A stretch of DNA of 7,624 nt from an uncultured Tepidimonas sp. (GTDB lineage: Bacteria; Pseudomonadota; Gammaproteobacteria; Burkholderiales; Burkholderiaceae_C): assembly GCA_937949455.1 (NCBI GenBank), contig CALEDU010000210.1, positions 1 to 7,624 on the forward strand. The letters run 5' to 3'. The position numbers were made by a program, and so were the translations under genes. This document shows, piece by piece, positions 1 through 6,201 of this stretch; the first letter of the stretch is position 1, and each line of letters starts with the position of its first letter. The notes under the pieces were generated by a model, which saw only the letters and a list, made by a program, of their open reading frames with translations, did not search any database and was not told the origin of the DNA.

Positions 1-1812
1 GCCTCCGGGTCCACCTGGCTGCCGATGCTGCGCTGGCTGCGCCACTACCGGCGCGACCATGCGACGGCAGACGGGGTAGCGGCCGCCGTGGTGACCTTGA
101 TGCTGGTGCCGCAGAGCCTGGCCTACGCGCAGCTCGCTGGCATGCCGCCCGAGACTGGGCTGTACGCCAGCATTCTGCCGCTGGTCGTGTATGCGCTGCT
201 GGGCACCAGCTCTGCCTTGGCTGTGGGGCCCGCTGCGGTGACATCCCTGATGACGGCGGCCGCTGCGGGGGCGCTGGCGCCCGGGGGCACAGCGGCCTAC
301 GGCTGGGCGGTCTGGTGGCTGGCGGCCCTCAGCGGAGCCATTTCACTGCTGCTGGGCGCGCTGCGGCTGGGTTTTCTCGCTCACTTTCTCAGCCATCCGG
401 TTCTGCATGGCTTCGTTTCGGCCTCTGGTGTGCTGATTGCCGCCAGCCAACTCAAGCACCTGCTGGGCGTGCCCCTGAACGGGGCGACCCTGCCCGAACT
501 GCTGGTACAGGGCTGGCGCGGTATCGGCCAGACGCACGGACCCACCCTGCTGATCGGCGCAGGGACGCTGGCGCTCTTGCTCGCCGCACGTCGGGGATTG
601 CGGCCGGGGCTGCGCCTGCTCGGCTGGTCCAACACCGCAGCGGACCTGGCTGTCAAAGCGGCACCCGCTGTGATTCTGGCTGCAGTGACGGCGATGTGTG
701 CAGCGACCGACGCGGCATCCTACGGCGTGCGGGTGGTCGGTGTCGTCCCAGCAGGGCTGCCCGCCTTCACCTGGCCTGGCCTCGGGGATGGGGGCTGGGC
801 CGGGCTGCAGCCGCTGCTGCTGCCCGCATTCCTGTTGGCTCTGGTGGGGTTCGTGGAGTCGGTATCGGTCGGCCAGTCGCTGGCTGCTCGGCGCCGCGAG
901 CGCATCGACCCCGACGCCGAACTGCGGGCACTGGGCGCCGGCAATCTGGCGGCTGCCATCAGTGGAGGGTTTCCGGTGACGGGCGGCTTTGCCCGATCGG
1001 TCGTCAACTTCGAGGCCGGGGCGCGCACGCCAGCCGCTGGGCTATACACCGCGCTCGGGCTGGCGGGCGTGACGGCGTTCTTCACCCCAGCGCTGCACCA
1101 TTTGCCCCATTCTGCACTGGCCGCCACGATCATGGTGGCCGTTTTGACCTTGGTGGATCTGCCCGCCTTCGCGCGCATCTGGCGCTATTCACGCAGCGAT
1201 TTCGCCGCCATGGCCTTGACCGCTGCACTGACCCTTATCGTCGGTGTGGAGGCTGGGCTAGGCACGGGGGTGCTCGTGTCGATCGTCTTGCTGCTATACC
1301 GTCACAGTCGGCCCCACATCGCTGTGATCGGGCGCATTGCGGGGACGGAACACTTCCGCAATGTCGAGCGCCACGCGGTGCAAACCGTGCCGCATGTGCT
1401 GGGCCTGCGGGTAGATGAGAGCCTGACTTTTGCCAATGCGCGCTTTTTGGAGGACTATGTGGCAGCCCAAATCGCCGCGCGCCCGGCAGTGCGCGATGTG
1501 GTGCTGCAATGCTCGGCGATCAACGAAATCGACGCCAGCGCACTGGAGAGCCTACAGACCATCCAGGAGCGGCTAGCGCAGGCCGGGATTCGCCTGCATT
1601 TATCCGAAGTCAAAGGCCCGGTGATGGACCGGCTGCAACGCGCCGGACTGCCCGCTCGACTCAGCGGCCAGGTGTTCCTGAGCCACCACCAGGCCATCGA
1701 AACACTGACCGCCCAAAGCCCCCACTCCGGATGCGCAGCGCAAGGGGCTGACACCAAGGAAAACCCCGCCGGGCCGCGTCGACCGGGCGGGTGGACACAG
1801 TCTCGGGCTTGA
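1..1812 (+). CDS. SulP-family anion permease with C-terminal STAS domain (5' end probably outside window)
   Basis: This is an inner-membrane permease of the SulP (SLC26-like) family, which moves sulfate, bicarbonate or dicarboxylates; the substrate cannot be read from sequence. Counting from the ATG at 25 (595 residues), the SulP signature VPQSLAYAQLAGMPPETGLY is at 28-47, followed by ALAVGPAAVTSL at 64-75 and a conserved GGFPVTGGFARSVVNFEAGA at 314-333. Hydrophobic segments run from about 17 to 425. A STAS domain covers about 456-563, with INEIDASALESL at 499-510 at the loop that carries the regulatory site in anti-sigma antagonists. The frame is open back to base 1 and encodes WLP just before the ATG, as in other SulP N-termini, so the real start is probably upstream. 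The last 30 or so residues are polar, low in complexity, and overlap a probable terminator of the opposite operon. The family is certain; the substrate is not. Confidence 0.93.
   Translation, partial: ASGSTWLPMLRWLRHYRRDHATADGVAAAVVTLMLVPQSLAYAQLAGMPPETGLYASILPLVVYALLGTSSALAVGPAAVTSLMTAAAAGALAPGGTAAYGWAVWWLAALSGAISLLLGALRLGFLAHFLSHPVLHGFVSASGVLIAASQLKHLLGVPLNGATLPELLVQGWRGIGQTHGPTLLIGAGTLALLLAARRGLRPGLRLLGWSNTAADLAVKAAPAVILAAVTAMCAATDAASYGVRVVGVVPAGLPAFTWPGLGDGGWAGLQPLLLPAFLLALVGFVESVSVGQSLAARRRERIDPDAELRALGAGNLAAAISGGFPVTGGFARSVVNFEAGARTPAAGLYTALGLAGVTAFFTPALHHLPHSALAATIMVAVLTLVDLPAFARIWRYSRSDFAAMALTAALTLIVGVEAGLGTGVLVSIVLLLYRHSRPHIAVIGRIAGTEHFRNVERHAVQTVPHVLGLRVDESLTFANARFLEDYVAAQIAARPAVRDVVLQCSAINEIDASALESLQTIQERLAQAGIRLHLSEVKGPVMDRLQRAGLPARLSGQVFLSHHQAIETLTAQSPHSGCAAQGADTKENPAGPRRPGGWTQSRA
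1764..1791 (-). terminator. Probable intrinsic terminator of the rpsP-rimM-trmD-rplS operon
   Basis: Read on the minus strand, about 33 nt after the rplS stop codon, CCCGCC (1791-1786) pairs with GGCGGG (1770-1765) around a 15-nt loop. The loop can form a further short GG/CC pairing. The stem is followed by GTTTTCC. A GC-rich stem plus a short T run is the pattern of a rho-independent terminator, but the loop is large and the T run has only four bases. It lies wholly inside the 3' coding end of the convergent SulP gene. Confidence 0.5.
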
Positions 1813-1824
1813 AAAACGGGTCGC

Positions 1825-2181
1825 TTAAGCGCCCAGCTTCTCTTTGATGCGGGCGGACTTGCCAGTACGGCCGCGCAGGTAATAGAGCTTGGCGCGGCGC
1901 ACATCGCCGCGGCGCTTGACCTCGATGCTGGCGATCAGCGGGCTGTACAACGGGAAGGTCCGCTCGACGCCCTCGCCGTTGGAGATCTTGCGCACGATGA
2001 AGCTGGAGTTCAAGCCCCGGTTGCGCTTGGCGATCACGACGCCTTCGTAAGCCTGGACACGCTTCTTGTTGCCTTCGATCACATTGACGTTGACGATCAC
2101 CGTATCGCCAGGTGCAAAAGCGGGAATGTTTTTGTTCAGGCGAGCAATTTCTTCCTGCTCGAGGATTTGGATCAGGTTCAT
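1825..2181 (-). CDS. rplS: 50S ribosomal protein L19
   Basis: L19 is a large-subunit protein at the 30S-50S interface, where it contributes to intersubunit bridges. The 118-residue product starts [20 protein letters not shown] and continues with family hallmarks: [13 protein letters not shown], an [18 protein letters not shown] block, [13 protein letters not shown], and the basic tail [15 protein letters not shown]...KSARIKEK. Length is normal for the family. The open frame extends upstream to an ATG at 2220, but the start at 2181 is chosen because the conserved N-terminus begins there and an AGGTG Shine-Dalgarno site lies 5 nt upstream. It is the last gene of the rpsP operon, separated from trmD by a 96-nt spacer that holds a strong hairpin. 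It converges with the SulP gene, leaving only 12 nt between stop codons. Confidence 0.98.
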   Translation of the reverse strand: MNLIQILEQEEIARLNKNIPAFAPGDTVIVNVNVIEGNKKRVQAYEGVVIAKRNRGLNSSFIVRKISNGEGVERTFPLYSPLIASIEVKRRGDVRRAKLYYLRGRTGKSARIKEKLGA

Positions 2182-2186
2182 GGTGA

Positions 2187-2191
2187 CACCT
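2187..2191 (-). promoter_or_regulatory. Ribosome binding site of rplS
   Basis: On the minus strand AGGTG sits 5 nt before the ATG at 2181. It settles the choice of this start over in-frame upstream ATGs at 2220 and 2199. Confidence 0.75.
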
Positions 2192-2223
2192 ACGATCATG
2201 ACCGCGCTGCGATGTTGCACGAA

Positions 2224-2241
2224 GCGGCACCCTTGTGCCGC
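2224..2241 (-). promoter_or_regulatory. Perfect hairpin in the trmD-rplS spacer
   Basis: GCGGCAC (2224-2230) and GTGCCGC (2235-2241) form a perfect 7-bp GC-rich stem with a 4-nt loop, AAGG in the minus-strand transcript. It lies 36 nt after the trmD stop and 42 nt before the rplS start. No U run follows, so it is not a standard terminator. It may be an RNA-stability, processing or attenuation element that sets L19 output apart from TrmD; that role is inference. Confidence 0.5.
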
Positions 2242-2277
2242 CCCGCCCAGGTCCGTATCCTGAAGCCGGACAGAGGA

Positions 2278-3084
2278 TCAAAGCTCTCTATTGTAACCTG
2301 CTTCGCGCAGCGCATGTTCGTCAGCCGGGCCCAACCGACCTTCGGCATGCGCGCGCGCCAGCACATCCGGTCGCCAACGCGCCGTCGTCTGCACACGCTG
2401 AGCGCGCCGCCATGCCTCGATCTGCGCATGATGGCCGGAGAGCAACACGGGCGGGACGGTCATCGGCCCCGACGGACCCTGCCAGACCTCAGGCCGGGTG
2501 TAATGCGGACAGTCGAGCAGGCCATCGACGCTGGGATTGAAGCTGTCCTGCTCGGCGCTGGCCTGATCGCCCAGCACCCCGGGCTGTAGCCGCGCCACCG
2601 CATCCAACAACGCCACGGCTGCGATCTCACCGCCCGAGAGGACAAAATCGCCCAGACTGATCTGCGCATCCACACAGGCATCGACGAAGCGTTGGTCCAC
2701 CCCCTCGTAGCGGCCGCACAGCAGGATGGTGCCGGGTGCGCTCGGCTGTGCATAGCGGGCCACCACGTCGTGGGACAAGCGTTCGCCCGCGGGTGAAAAC
2801 AGCACAGTCGGCACATCCACGCCTGCACCCGCCGGGCGATCCGGGGGCAGACCGCGGTCGAGGCGAATCGCCTGCCAGCAGCGGTACAGCGGCTCGGCCA
2901 ACATGACCATGCCCGGGCCACCGCCAAACGGGCGGTCGTCCACGCGGCGATAGGGACCATCAGCAAAGTCTCGCAGTGGCCACAGTCGCACCTGTACCGC
3001 CCCGGCGAATGCGCGGCGCACCACGCCGACCGACAGGTAGGGCTCGATCAGCTCGGGGAACAGGGTGATGATGTCGAAGCGCAT
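2278..3084 (-). CDS. trmD: tRNA (guanine-N1-)-methyltransferase TrmD
   Basis: TrmD is a cytosolic SPOUT-class enzyme that uses S-adenosylmethionine to methylate N1 of G37, next to the anticodon, in tRNAs reading CNN-type codons; this prevents +1 frameshifting. The 268-residue protein begins MRFDIITLFPELIEPYL and carries DDRPFGGGPGMVM (49-61). The trefoil-knot cofactor site is formed by LLCGRYEGVDQR (121-132) and LGDFVLSGGEIA (144-155). The linker ASAEQDSF (175-182) contains the conserved aspartate of the DSF motif, thought to be the catalytic base, and is followed by LLDCPHYTRPEVWQG (189-203) and VPPVLLSGHH (210-219). All key motifs are intact and length is normal or slightly long. It follows rimM by 24 nt with no strong Shine-Dalgarno site, which would fit translational coupling within the operon. 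Confidence 0.98.
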   Translation of the reverse strand: MRFDIITLFPELIEPYLSVGVVRRAFAGAVQVRLWPLRDFADGPYRRVDDRPFGGGPGMVMLAEPLYRCWQAIRLDRGLPPDRPAGAGVDVPTVLFSPAGERLSHDVVARYAQPSAPGTILLCGRYEGVDQRFVDACVDAQISLGDFVLSGGEIAAVALLDAVARLQPGVLGDQASAEQDSFNPSVDGLLDCPHYTRPEVWQGPSGPMTVPPVLLSGHHAQIEAWRRAQRVQTTARWRPDVLARAHAEGRLGPADEHALREAGYNREL

Positions 3085-3108
3085 GACACCCGCGCGGCCG
3101 CGGTCAAG

Positions 3109-3702
3109 TCAATAATCGGGCTGCCAATCCACGGTGATGCGGCGCGCCGCCAGATCCACCGTGTCGACATAAGCGCTGACGAAAGGGATGAGGCGCTCGA
3201 CCGCCTGCTCGCCGGAGCCATCGCGCAGGCACAGCACCGCGTGCGGCCCCGTGGGCAGCAGATCCTCCACGACCCCCAGGACCACACCTTCGCGGTTGAC
3301 GACTGTCGAGCCGATCAGATCGACCCAGTAATATTCATCGGGGTCGTCGGTTGGCGGAAAGTCGGCACGCGCGATGAGGATCCGGGCCCCGCGCAGGCGC
3401 TCGGCCATACTGCGGTCGCCGACCCCTTCGAAGTGAGCCACCACGGCATCGCCGTGCCAGCGCGCTTCGGCCACTGGCACAGCAACCGTACCCTGGAAGG
3501 CATCGAAAGCCCGGGCACGAGGTAAATGGTGGACCGAAGGGGGCTGCAGATACCAGCGACGCGCATGCAGCAAGGCGTCACCACTCGGGCTCAAGCCATG
3601 CACACGGACCCAGCCGCGCACCCCCCAGGCCTCTTGCACATGGCCGATCTCGACCGCGTCGGCGGGCAGCTCGGCCACCTGCCAAGGCAAAGACTCGGCC
3701 AT
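3109..3702 (-). CDS. rimM: 16S rRNA processing / 30S maturation factor RimM
   Basis: RimM binds the 30S subunit, in part through S19, and assists maturation of the 16S head region. The 197-residue product has the N-terminal RimM domain (about 17-112), opening with VEIGHVQEAWGVRGWVRV at 17-34 and closing with the AERLRGARILI segment at 100-110. A PRC-barrel follows (about 122-195), seen in EYYWVDLIGSTVVNREGVVL and IPFVSAYVDTVDLAARRITV. The ATG at 3702 lies 13 nt after the rpsP stop, with only a weak CAGG-like ribosome site. A leader of about 15 residues precedes the conserved domain, as in other betaproteobacterial RimM proteins I recall. It is the second gene of the operon; gene order alone would support the call. 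Confidence 0.97.
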   Translation of the reverse strand: MAESLPWQVAELPADAVEIGHVQEAWGVRGWVRVHGLSPSGDALLHARRWYLQPPSVHHLPRARAFDAFQGTVAVPVAEARWHGDAVVAHFEGVGDRSMAERLRGARILIARADFPPTDDPDEYYWVDLIGSTVVNREGVVLGVVEDLLPTGPHAVLCLRDGSGEQAVERLIPFVSAYVDTVDLAARRITVDWQPDY

Positions 3703-3715
3703 GCCTGGCGCGGGA

Positions 3716-3985
3716 TCAGGCTGCAGCGGCCTCGGCCGGCACGACCTTGGGGGCCTGCTTGATCAAGCGGGCGACGGTCTCGGATGGCTGAGCACCGACA
3801 CCGAGCCAGTAGGTCAAGCGGTCTTGGGCGATATTGAGCGGCACATCGTTGCCGCGGGCGATGGGGTTGTAAAAACCGATGCGCTCGATGAAGCGGCCGT
3901 CGCGGCGGCAACGTTTATCGGCGACGACGATGTGGTAAAACGGGCGGGCCTTGGAGCCGCCACGGGCGAGTCGGATCACGACCAT
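3716..3985 (-). CDS. rpsP: 30S ribosomal protein S16
   Basis: S16 is a small-subunit protein that binds 16S rRNA early in assembly and stabilises the 5' domain. The 89-residue product starts [20 protein letters not shown] and holds the family blocks [21 protein letters not shown] and a C-terminal part with [17 protein letters not shown]. It ends in an alanine-rich tail (PAEAAAA), common in betaproteobacterial versions. Length is typical. The start is supported by AAGGA 6 nt upstream. It is the first gene of the rpsP-rimM-trmD-rplS operon, with a leader of about 90 nt to the likely promoter at 4080-4085. The operon diverges from the GNAT acetyltransferase gene. Confidence 0.98.
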   Translation of the reverse strand: MVVIRLARGGSKARPFYHIVVADKRCRRDGRFIERIGFYNPIARGNDVPLNIAQDRLTYWLGVGAQPSETVARLIKQAPKVVPAEAAAA

Positions 3986-3991
3986 GGTTTA

Positions 3992-3996
3992 TCCTT
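3992..3996 (-). promoter_or_regulatory. Ribosome binding site of rpsP
   Basis: On the minus strand AAGGA lies 6 nt before the rpsP ATG. It is the clearest Shine-Dalgarno site in the window, fitting a highly translated ribosomal gene. Confidence 0.85.
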
Positions 3997-4043
3997 GCAG
4001 ACTGTACGGCGAGACGGTGGAGGCAACGCCTGAGACACGACGA

Positions 4044-4059
4044 CTGGCCACCTGGCCAG
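4044..4059. repeat. Inverted repeat in the rpsP leader
   Basis: CTGGCCACCTGGCCAG consists of CTGGCCA and TGGCCAG, perfect 7-bp inverted copies with a 2-nt centre; as RNA it can fold as a 6-bp stem with a 4-nt loop. It lies early in the presumed rpsP leader and just upstream of the presumed acetyltransferase promoter. It could be an operator dyad or a leader hairpin; the sequence does not decide. Confidence 0.5.
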
Positions 4060-4079
4060 CGAAACGTTGCAAACCTACC

Positions 4080-4085
4080 ATTATA
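4080..4085 (-). promoter_or_regulatory. Likely -10 element of the rpsP operon promoter
   Basis: On the minus strand this hexamer reads TATAAT, a perfect sigma-70 -10 consensus that stands out in GC-rich sequence. It predicts a transcript start near 4073 and a leader of roughly 88 nt before rpsP. At 16-18 bp spacing the -35 region is G-rich and does not match TTGACA, so the -35 is weak or absent. The site overlaps TATAAC on the plus strand (4082-4087), which faces the acetyltransferase gene. Confidence 0.6.
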
Positions 4086-4096
4086 ACCAGCGCCCC

Positions 4097-4630
4097 GTGA
4101 ATACCCCCCTGATCCGCCCGAGCCAGGAAAGTGACCTGCCCGCCATCGCCCGCATCTACGGCCACCATGTGCTACATGGCACGGGCACCTTCGAAACCGA
4201 TCCCCCCAGCGCCGCCGACATGGGCGCTCGCCGCGCCGACGTGTTGGCCAAGGGCTTGCCCTGGCTGGTGGCTGATTGGCAGGGCGAAGTAGTGGGCTTC
4301 GCCTATGGCAATTGGTTCAAGCCGCGGCCGGCGTACTGCTTCTCGGTGGAGGATTCCATCTACATCGCGCACGACGCCGTGGGCCGGGGATTGGGCCGTG
4401 CGCTGCTGGCCGAGTTGCTCAGCCAGCTCGAGGCACGGGGCATCCGCAAAGTGATGGCGGTAATCGGTGACTCGGCCAACGCCGGCTCGATCGGGCTGCA
4501 CACTGCCCTGGGCTTCGAGCGGGTGGGCGTGGTGCGCTCCTGCGGCTGGAAGTTCGGCCGCTGGCTCGATATCGTGCTGATGGAAAAGTCTCTGGGCTGG
4601 GGGGACCGCACCCCACCCAGCGAAGACTGA
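4097..4630 (+). CDS. GNAT N-acetyltransferase, phosphinothricin acetyltransferase type
   Basis: This is a cytosolic acetyl-CoA-dependent N-acetyltransferase of the GNAT fold, closest in pattern to the Pat/Bar-like group, whose members acetylate phosphinothricin, methionine sulfoximine or similar amino acid analogues; the real substrate is unknown. From the GTG at 4097 it is 177 residues. It opens with IRPSQESDLPAIARIYGHHV, has the acetyl-CoA loop with VGRGLGRALLAELL (Q/RxxGxG/A type), then AVIGDSANAGSIGLHTALGF and the group-specific WKFGRWLDIVLMEK. The GTG start is preferred to an in-frame TTG at 4067, because the family N-terminus begins near it and the TTG extension would run across the promoter region. 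Neither start has a good ribosome site. A plus-strand TATAAC at 4082-4087 would place transcription start at or just before the GTG, suggesting a leaderless message. It probably shares a transcript with the TM2 gene downstream. Confidence 0.88.
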   Translation: MNTPLIRPSQESDLPAIARIYGHHVLHGTGTFETDPPSAADMGARRADVLAKGLPWLVADWQGEVVGFAYGNWFKPRPAYCFSVEDSIYIAHDAVGRGLGRALLAELLSQLEARGIRKVMAVIGDSANAGSIGLHTALGFERVGVVRSCGWKFGRWLDIVLMEKSLGWGDRTPPSED

Positions 4631-4710
4631 CCCCGCCGCTCTTGGGGAACCCGCGCCGACCGATGCGGCTCCCAATGCGCACGCCCTCCCCCACACCCAC
4701 GCCATCGTCT

Positions 4711-5193
4711 ATGGTGACCAACGCCCGTCCCGCCCCCGCTCACCGGCCCCGCAACAAAACTGTCGCCGCTTGGCTCGCCTTGGTGGGGGGCGGCTTGGGC
4801 TGGCACCGGTTTTATCTGCACGGATTCGGCGATGTGTGGGGCTGGGCCCACGCCATCCCGACCGCGCTGGGACTGTGGGGGGTCGATCGGGTGCTGACCT
4901 ATGGGCAGGACGACAAGCTGTCGTGGGTGCTGCTGCCCTTGCTGGGCGTTGGCCTGGTGGCCGCGTGTCTGTCGGCCATTGTGTATGCGCTGCAGCCGCC
5001 CGAGCGCTGGAATGCACGCCATAACCCGGCCGGACCGGCCGACGCCCGCGCTGGCGACACGAACTGGCTGACCATCATCGCCGTGGTGCTGTCGCTGATG
5101 CTGGGGGCCACGGCGCTGATGGCGGGCCTGGCGTTCAGCTTCCAGCGTTACTTCGAGTACCAAATCGAAGAAGGGCTGCGCATCAGCCAGTGA
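4711..5193 (+). CDS. TM2-domain membrane protein of unknown function
   Basis: From the ATG at 4711 this is 160 residues. A short basic, proline-rich N-terminus leads into a TM2-like motif, RNKTVAAWLALVGGGLGWHR at 14-33 followed by FYLHG, where a hydrophobic segment turns at G-x-H-R-F-Y. Further hydrophobic stretches lie at about 44-58, 71-93 and 119-142, so about four membrane passes in the inner membrane are likely. Between the last two is a polar loop with PPERWNARHNP (96-106). The C-terminus FSFQRYFEYQIEEGLRISQ is charged and ends at the stop. I recall similar proteins from Burkholderiales but know no function. In-frame starts also exist at 4642 (TTG), 4663 and 4675 (ATG), none with a convincing ribosome site; 4711 is chosen because the earlier stretch is low-complexity Pro/Thr/Ser. 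It follows the acetyltransferase by 80 nt and overlaps the convergent AEC gene by 11 nt. Confidence 0.8.
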   Translation: MVTNARPAPAHRPRNKTVAAWLALVGGGLGWHRFYLHGFGDVWGWAHAIPTALGLWGVDRVLTYGQDDKLSWVLLPLLGVGLVAACLSAIVYALQPPERWNARHNPAGPADARAGDTNWLTIIAVVLSLMLGATALMAGLAFSFQRYFEYQIEEGLRISQ

Positions 5194-6145
5194 GCCGCGC
5201 CATCAGCAGCATCCAGACGCTCAGGGTCAGCATGGCCGACACCGTGGAAAGCCCCATGGCGGCAGTCACTTCGGTTTGCGCCACGCGGTAGCGCTGTGCG
5301 AACAGAAACACATTGGCCCCGATAGGCACGCCAGCGGCAACCACCAGCACCGTCAACGGCAGGCCGCGCAGCCCCCACAACCACGCCGAGATGCCGACCA
5401 GTACCGGCATGACCAGATTTTTGGCCAGAGCCAGGGACAGAGCCTCGCGCCAATGCTCGCACCAGGGGGCGCTGGCCAAGCTCACGCCCACCAGCACCAG
5501 CGCCAACGGTCCGAAGGCTTGGCCCAGCAGCTGCAAAGGCTGATCCACCACAGTGGGCAAACTCGCCCCCGACAGGCCCCACAGCAAGCCACAGGCAATC
5601 GGCAAGGGTATGGGGTGGATGACCGATCCGCGCACCGCCGACAAGGCCGTGGTCCATAGCCGCCCGGAGGGCATCGCCTCGCCCTGCGCACGGCTGCGGG
5701 CGTCGGCCAATTCCAGGGTCACCGAACTGACCGTCAGCAAGATGAGGGCATGCACGGCGATCAGCGTCAGCAGCGTGACCACACCGGCCTGCCCGTAGGC
5801 CAAACTGATCAGGGGGATGCCGATCATGACCAGGTTGGAAAACGTCCCGCCCAGCGCGAGCACAATGCCGCGCGGGTGGAACCCATGCCAGGCGATCTGC
5901 AGGGCAAACCAGGGCAGCGTGGCGCTGAAATAGGCCGCCACGGGGCGCCAGTCCAGCGTCTCCAGCCGCACCTGGGCCATGGTACGAAACAGCAGCGCCG
6001 GGATGAGCAGAAAGAAAACCAGATTGGACAAATCCTTGACGGCTGCAGCACCGACCCAGCCGCGCCGGCCCGCGACCACTCCCGCGCCGATCAGCAGGAA
6101 GACCGGGGTCAAAGATTGAAAGACAGGATGGTTGGCAACGCTCAC
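5183..6145 (-). CDS. AEC-family (auxin efflux carrier-like) transporter
   Basis: Members of the AEC family are inner-membrane secondary carriers with a BART-type 10-TM fold; bacterial ones move organic acids such as malate or malonate, or remain unassigned. From the GTG at 6145 the product is 320 residues, normal for the family. It begins NHPVFQSLTPVFLLIGAGVV, followed by LSNLVFFLLIPALLFRTMAQ, the conserved GGTFSNLVMIGIPL, a cytoplasmic loop, HPIPLPIACGLLWGL, LALVLVGVSLA, and near the C-terminus VAAGVPIGANVFLFAQRYRV. The frame stays open to 6280, inside msrA. A second GTG at 6205 would make a 340-residue protein with a 4-nt GTGA overlap with the msrA stop, a typical coupling geometry, but the added residues do not resemble the family. 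No Shine-Dalgarno site supports either start. It lies downstream of msrA and is probably cotranscribed. The substrate is unknown. Confidence 0.92.
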   Translation of the reverse strand: MSVANHPVFQSLTPVFLLIGAGVVAGRRGWVGAAAVKDLSNLVFFLLIPALLFRTMAQVRLETLDWRPVAAYFSATLPWFALQIAWHGFHPRGIVLALGGTFSNLVMIGIPLISLAYGQAGVVTLLTLIAVHALILLTVSSVTLELADARSRAQGEAMPSGRLWTTALSAVRGSVIHPIPLPIACGLLWGLSGASLPTVVDQPLQLLGQAFGPLALVLVGVSLASAPWCEHWREALSLALAKNLVMPVLVGISAWLWGLRGLPLTVLVVAAGVPIGANVFLFAQRYRVAQTEVTAAMGLSTVSAMLTLSVWMLLMARLTG

Positions 6146-6201
6146 CGCATCAGTGTAGTGAGTGCGCGCAGCGGCGGCTGGCACCTGCGCGACCGTATGG
6201 G

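Noticed and set aside
315..1418. 367-codon open frame on the plus strand inside the SulP gene
   Set aside because: It is a shifted frame of an intact SulP gene; its product is arginine- and alanine-rich with no domain pattern.
1661..2281. 206-codon minus-strand frame across rplS and the SulP end
   Set aside because: It is an alternative frame of rplS; the L19 frame is unmistakable.
4067..4096. TTG start for the acetyltransferase at 4067
   Set aside because: It adds ten residues not typical of the family, has no ribosome site, and lies over the likely rpsP promoter.
4360..5163. 267-codon minus-strand frame opposite the acetyltransferase and TM2 genes
   Set aside because: The product is rich in Gln, Arg and Pro without recognisable motifs, and both plus-strand genes opposite it have clear protein-family signals or membrane patterns.
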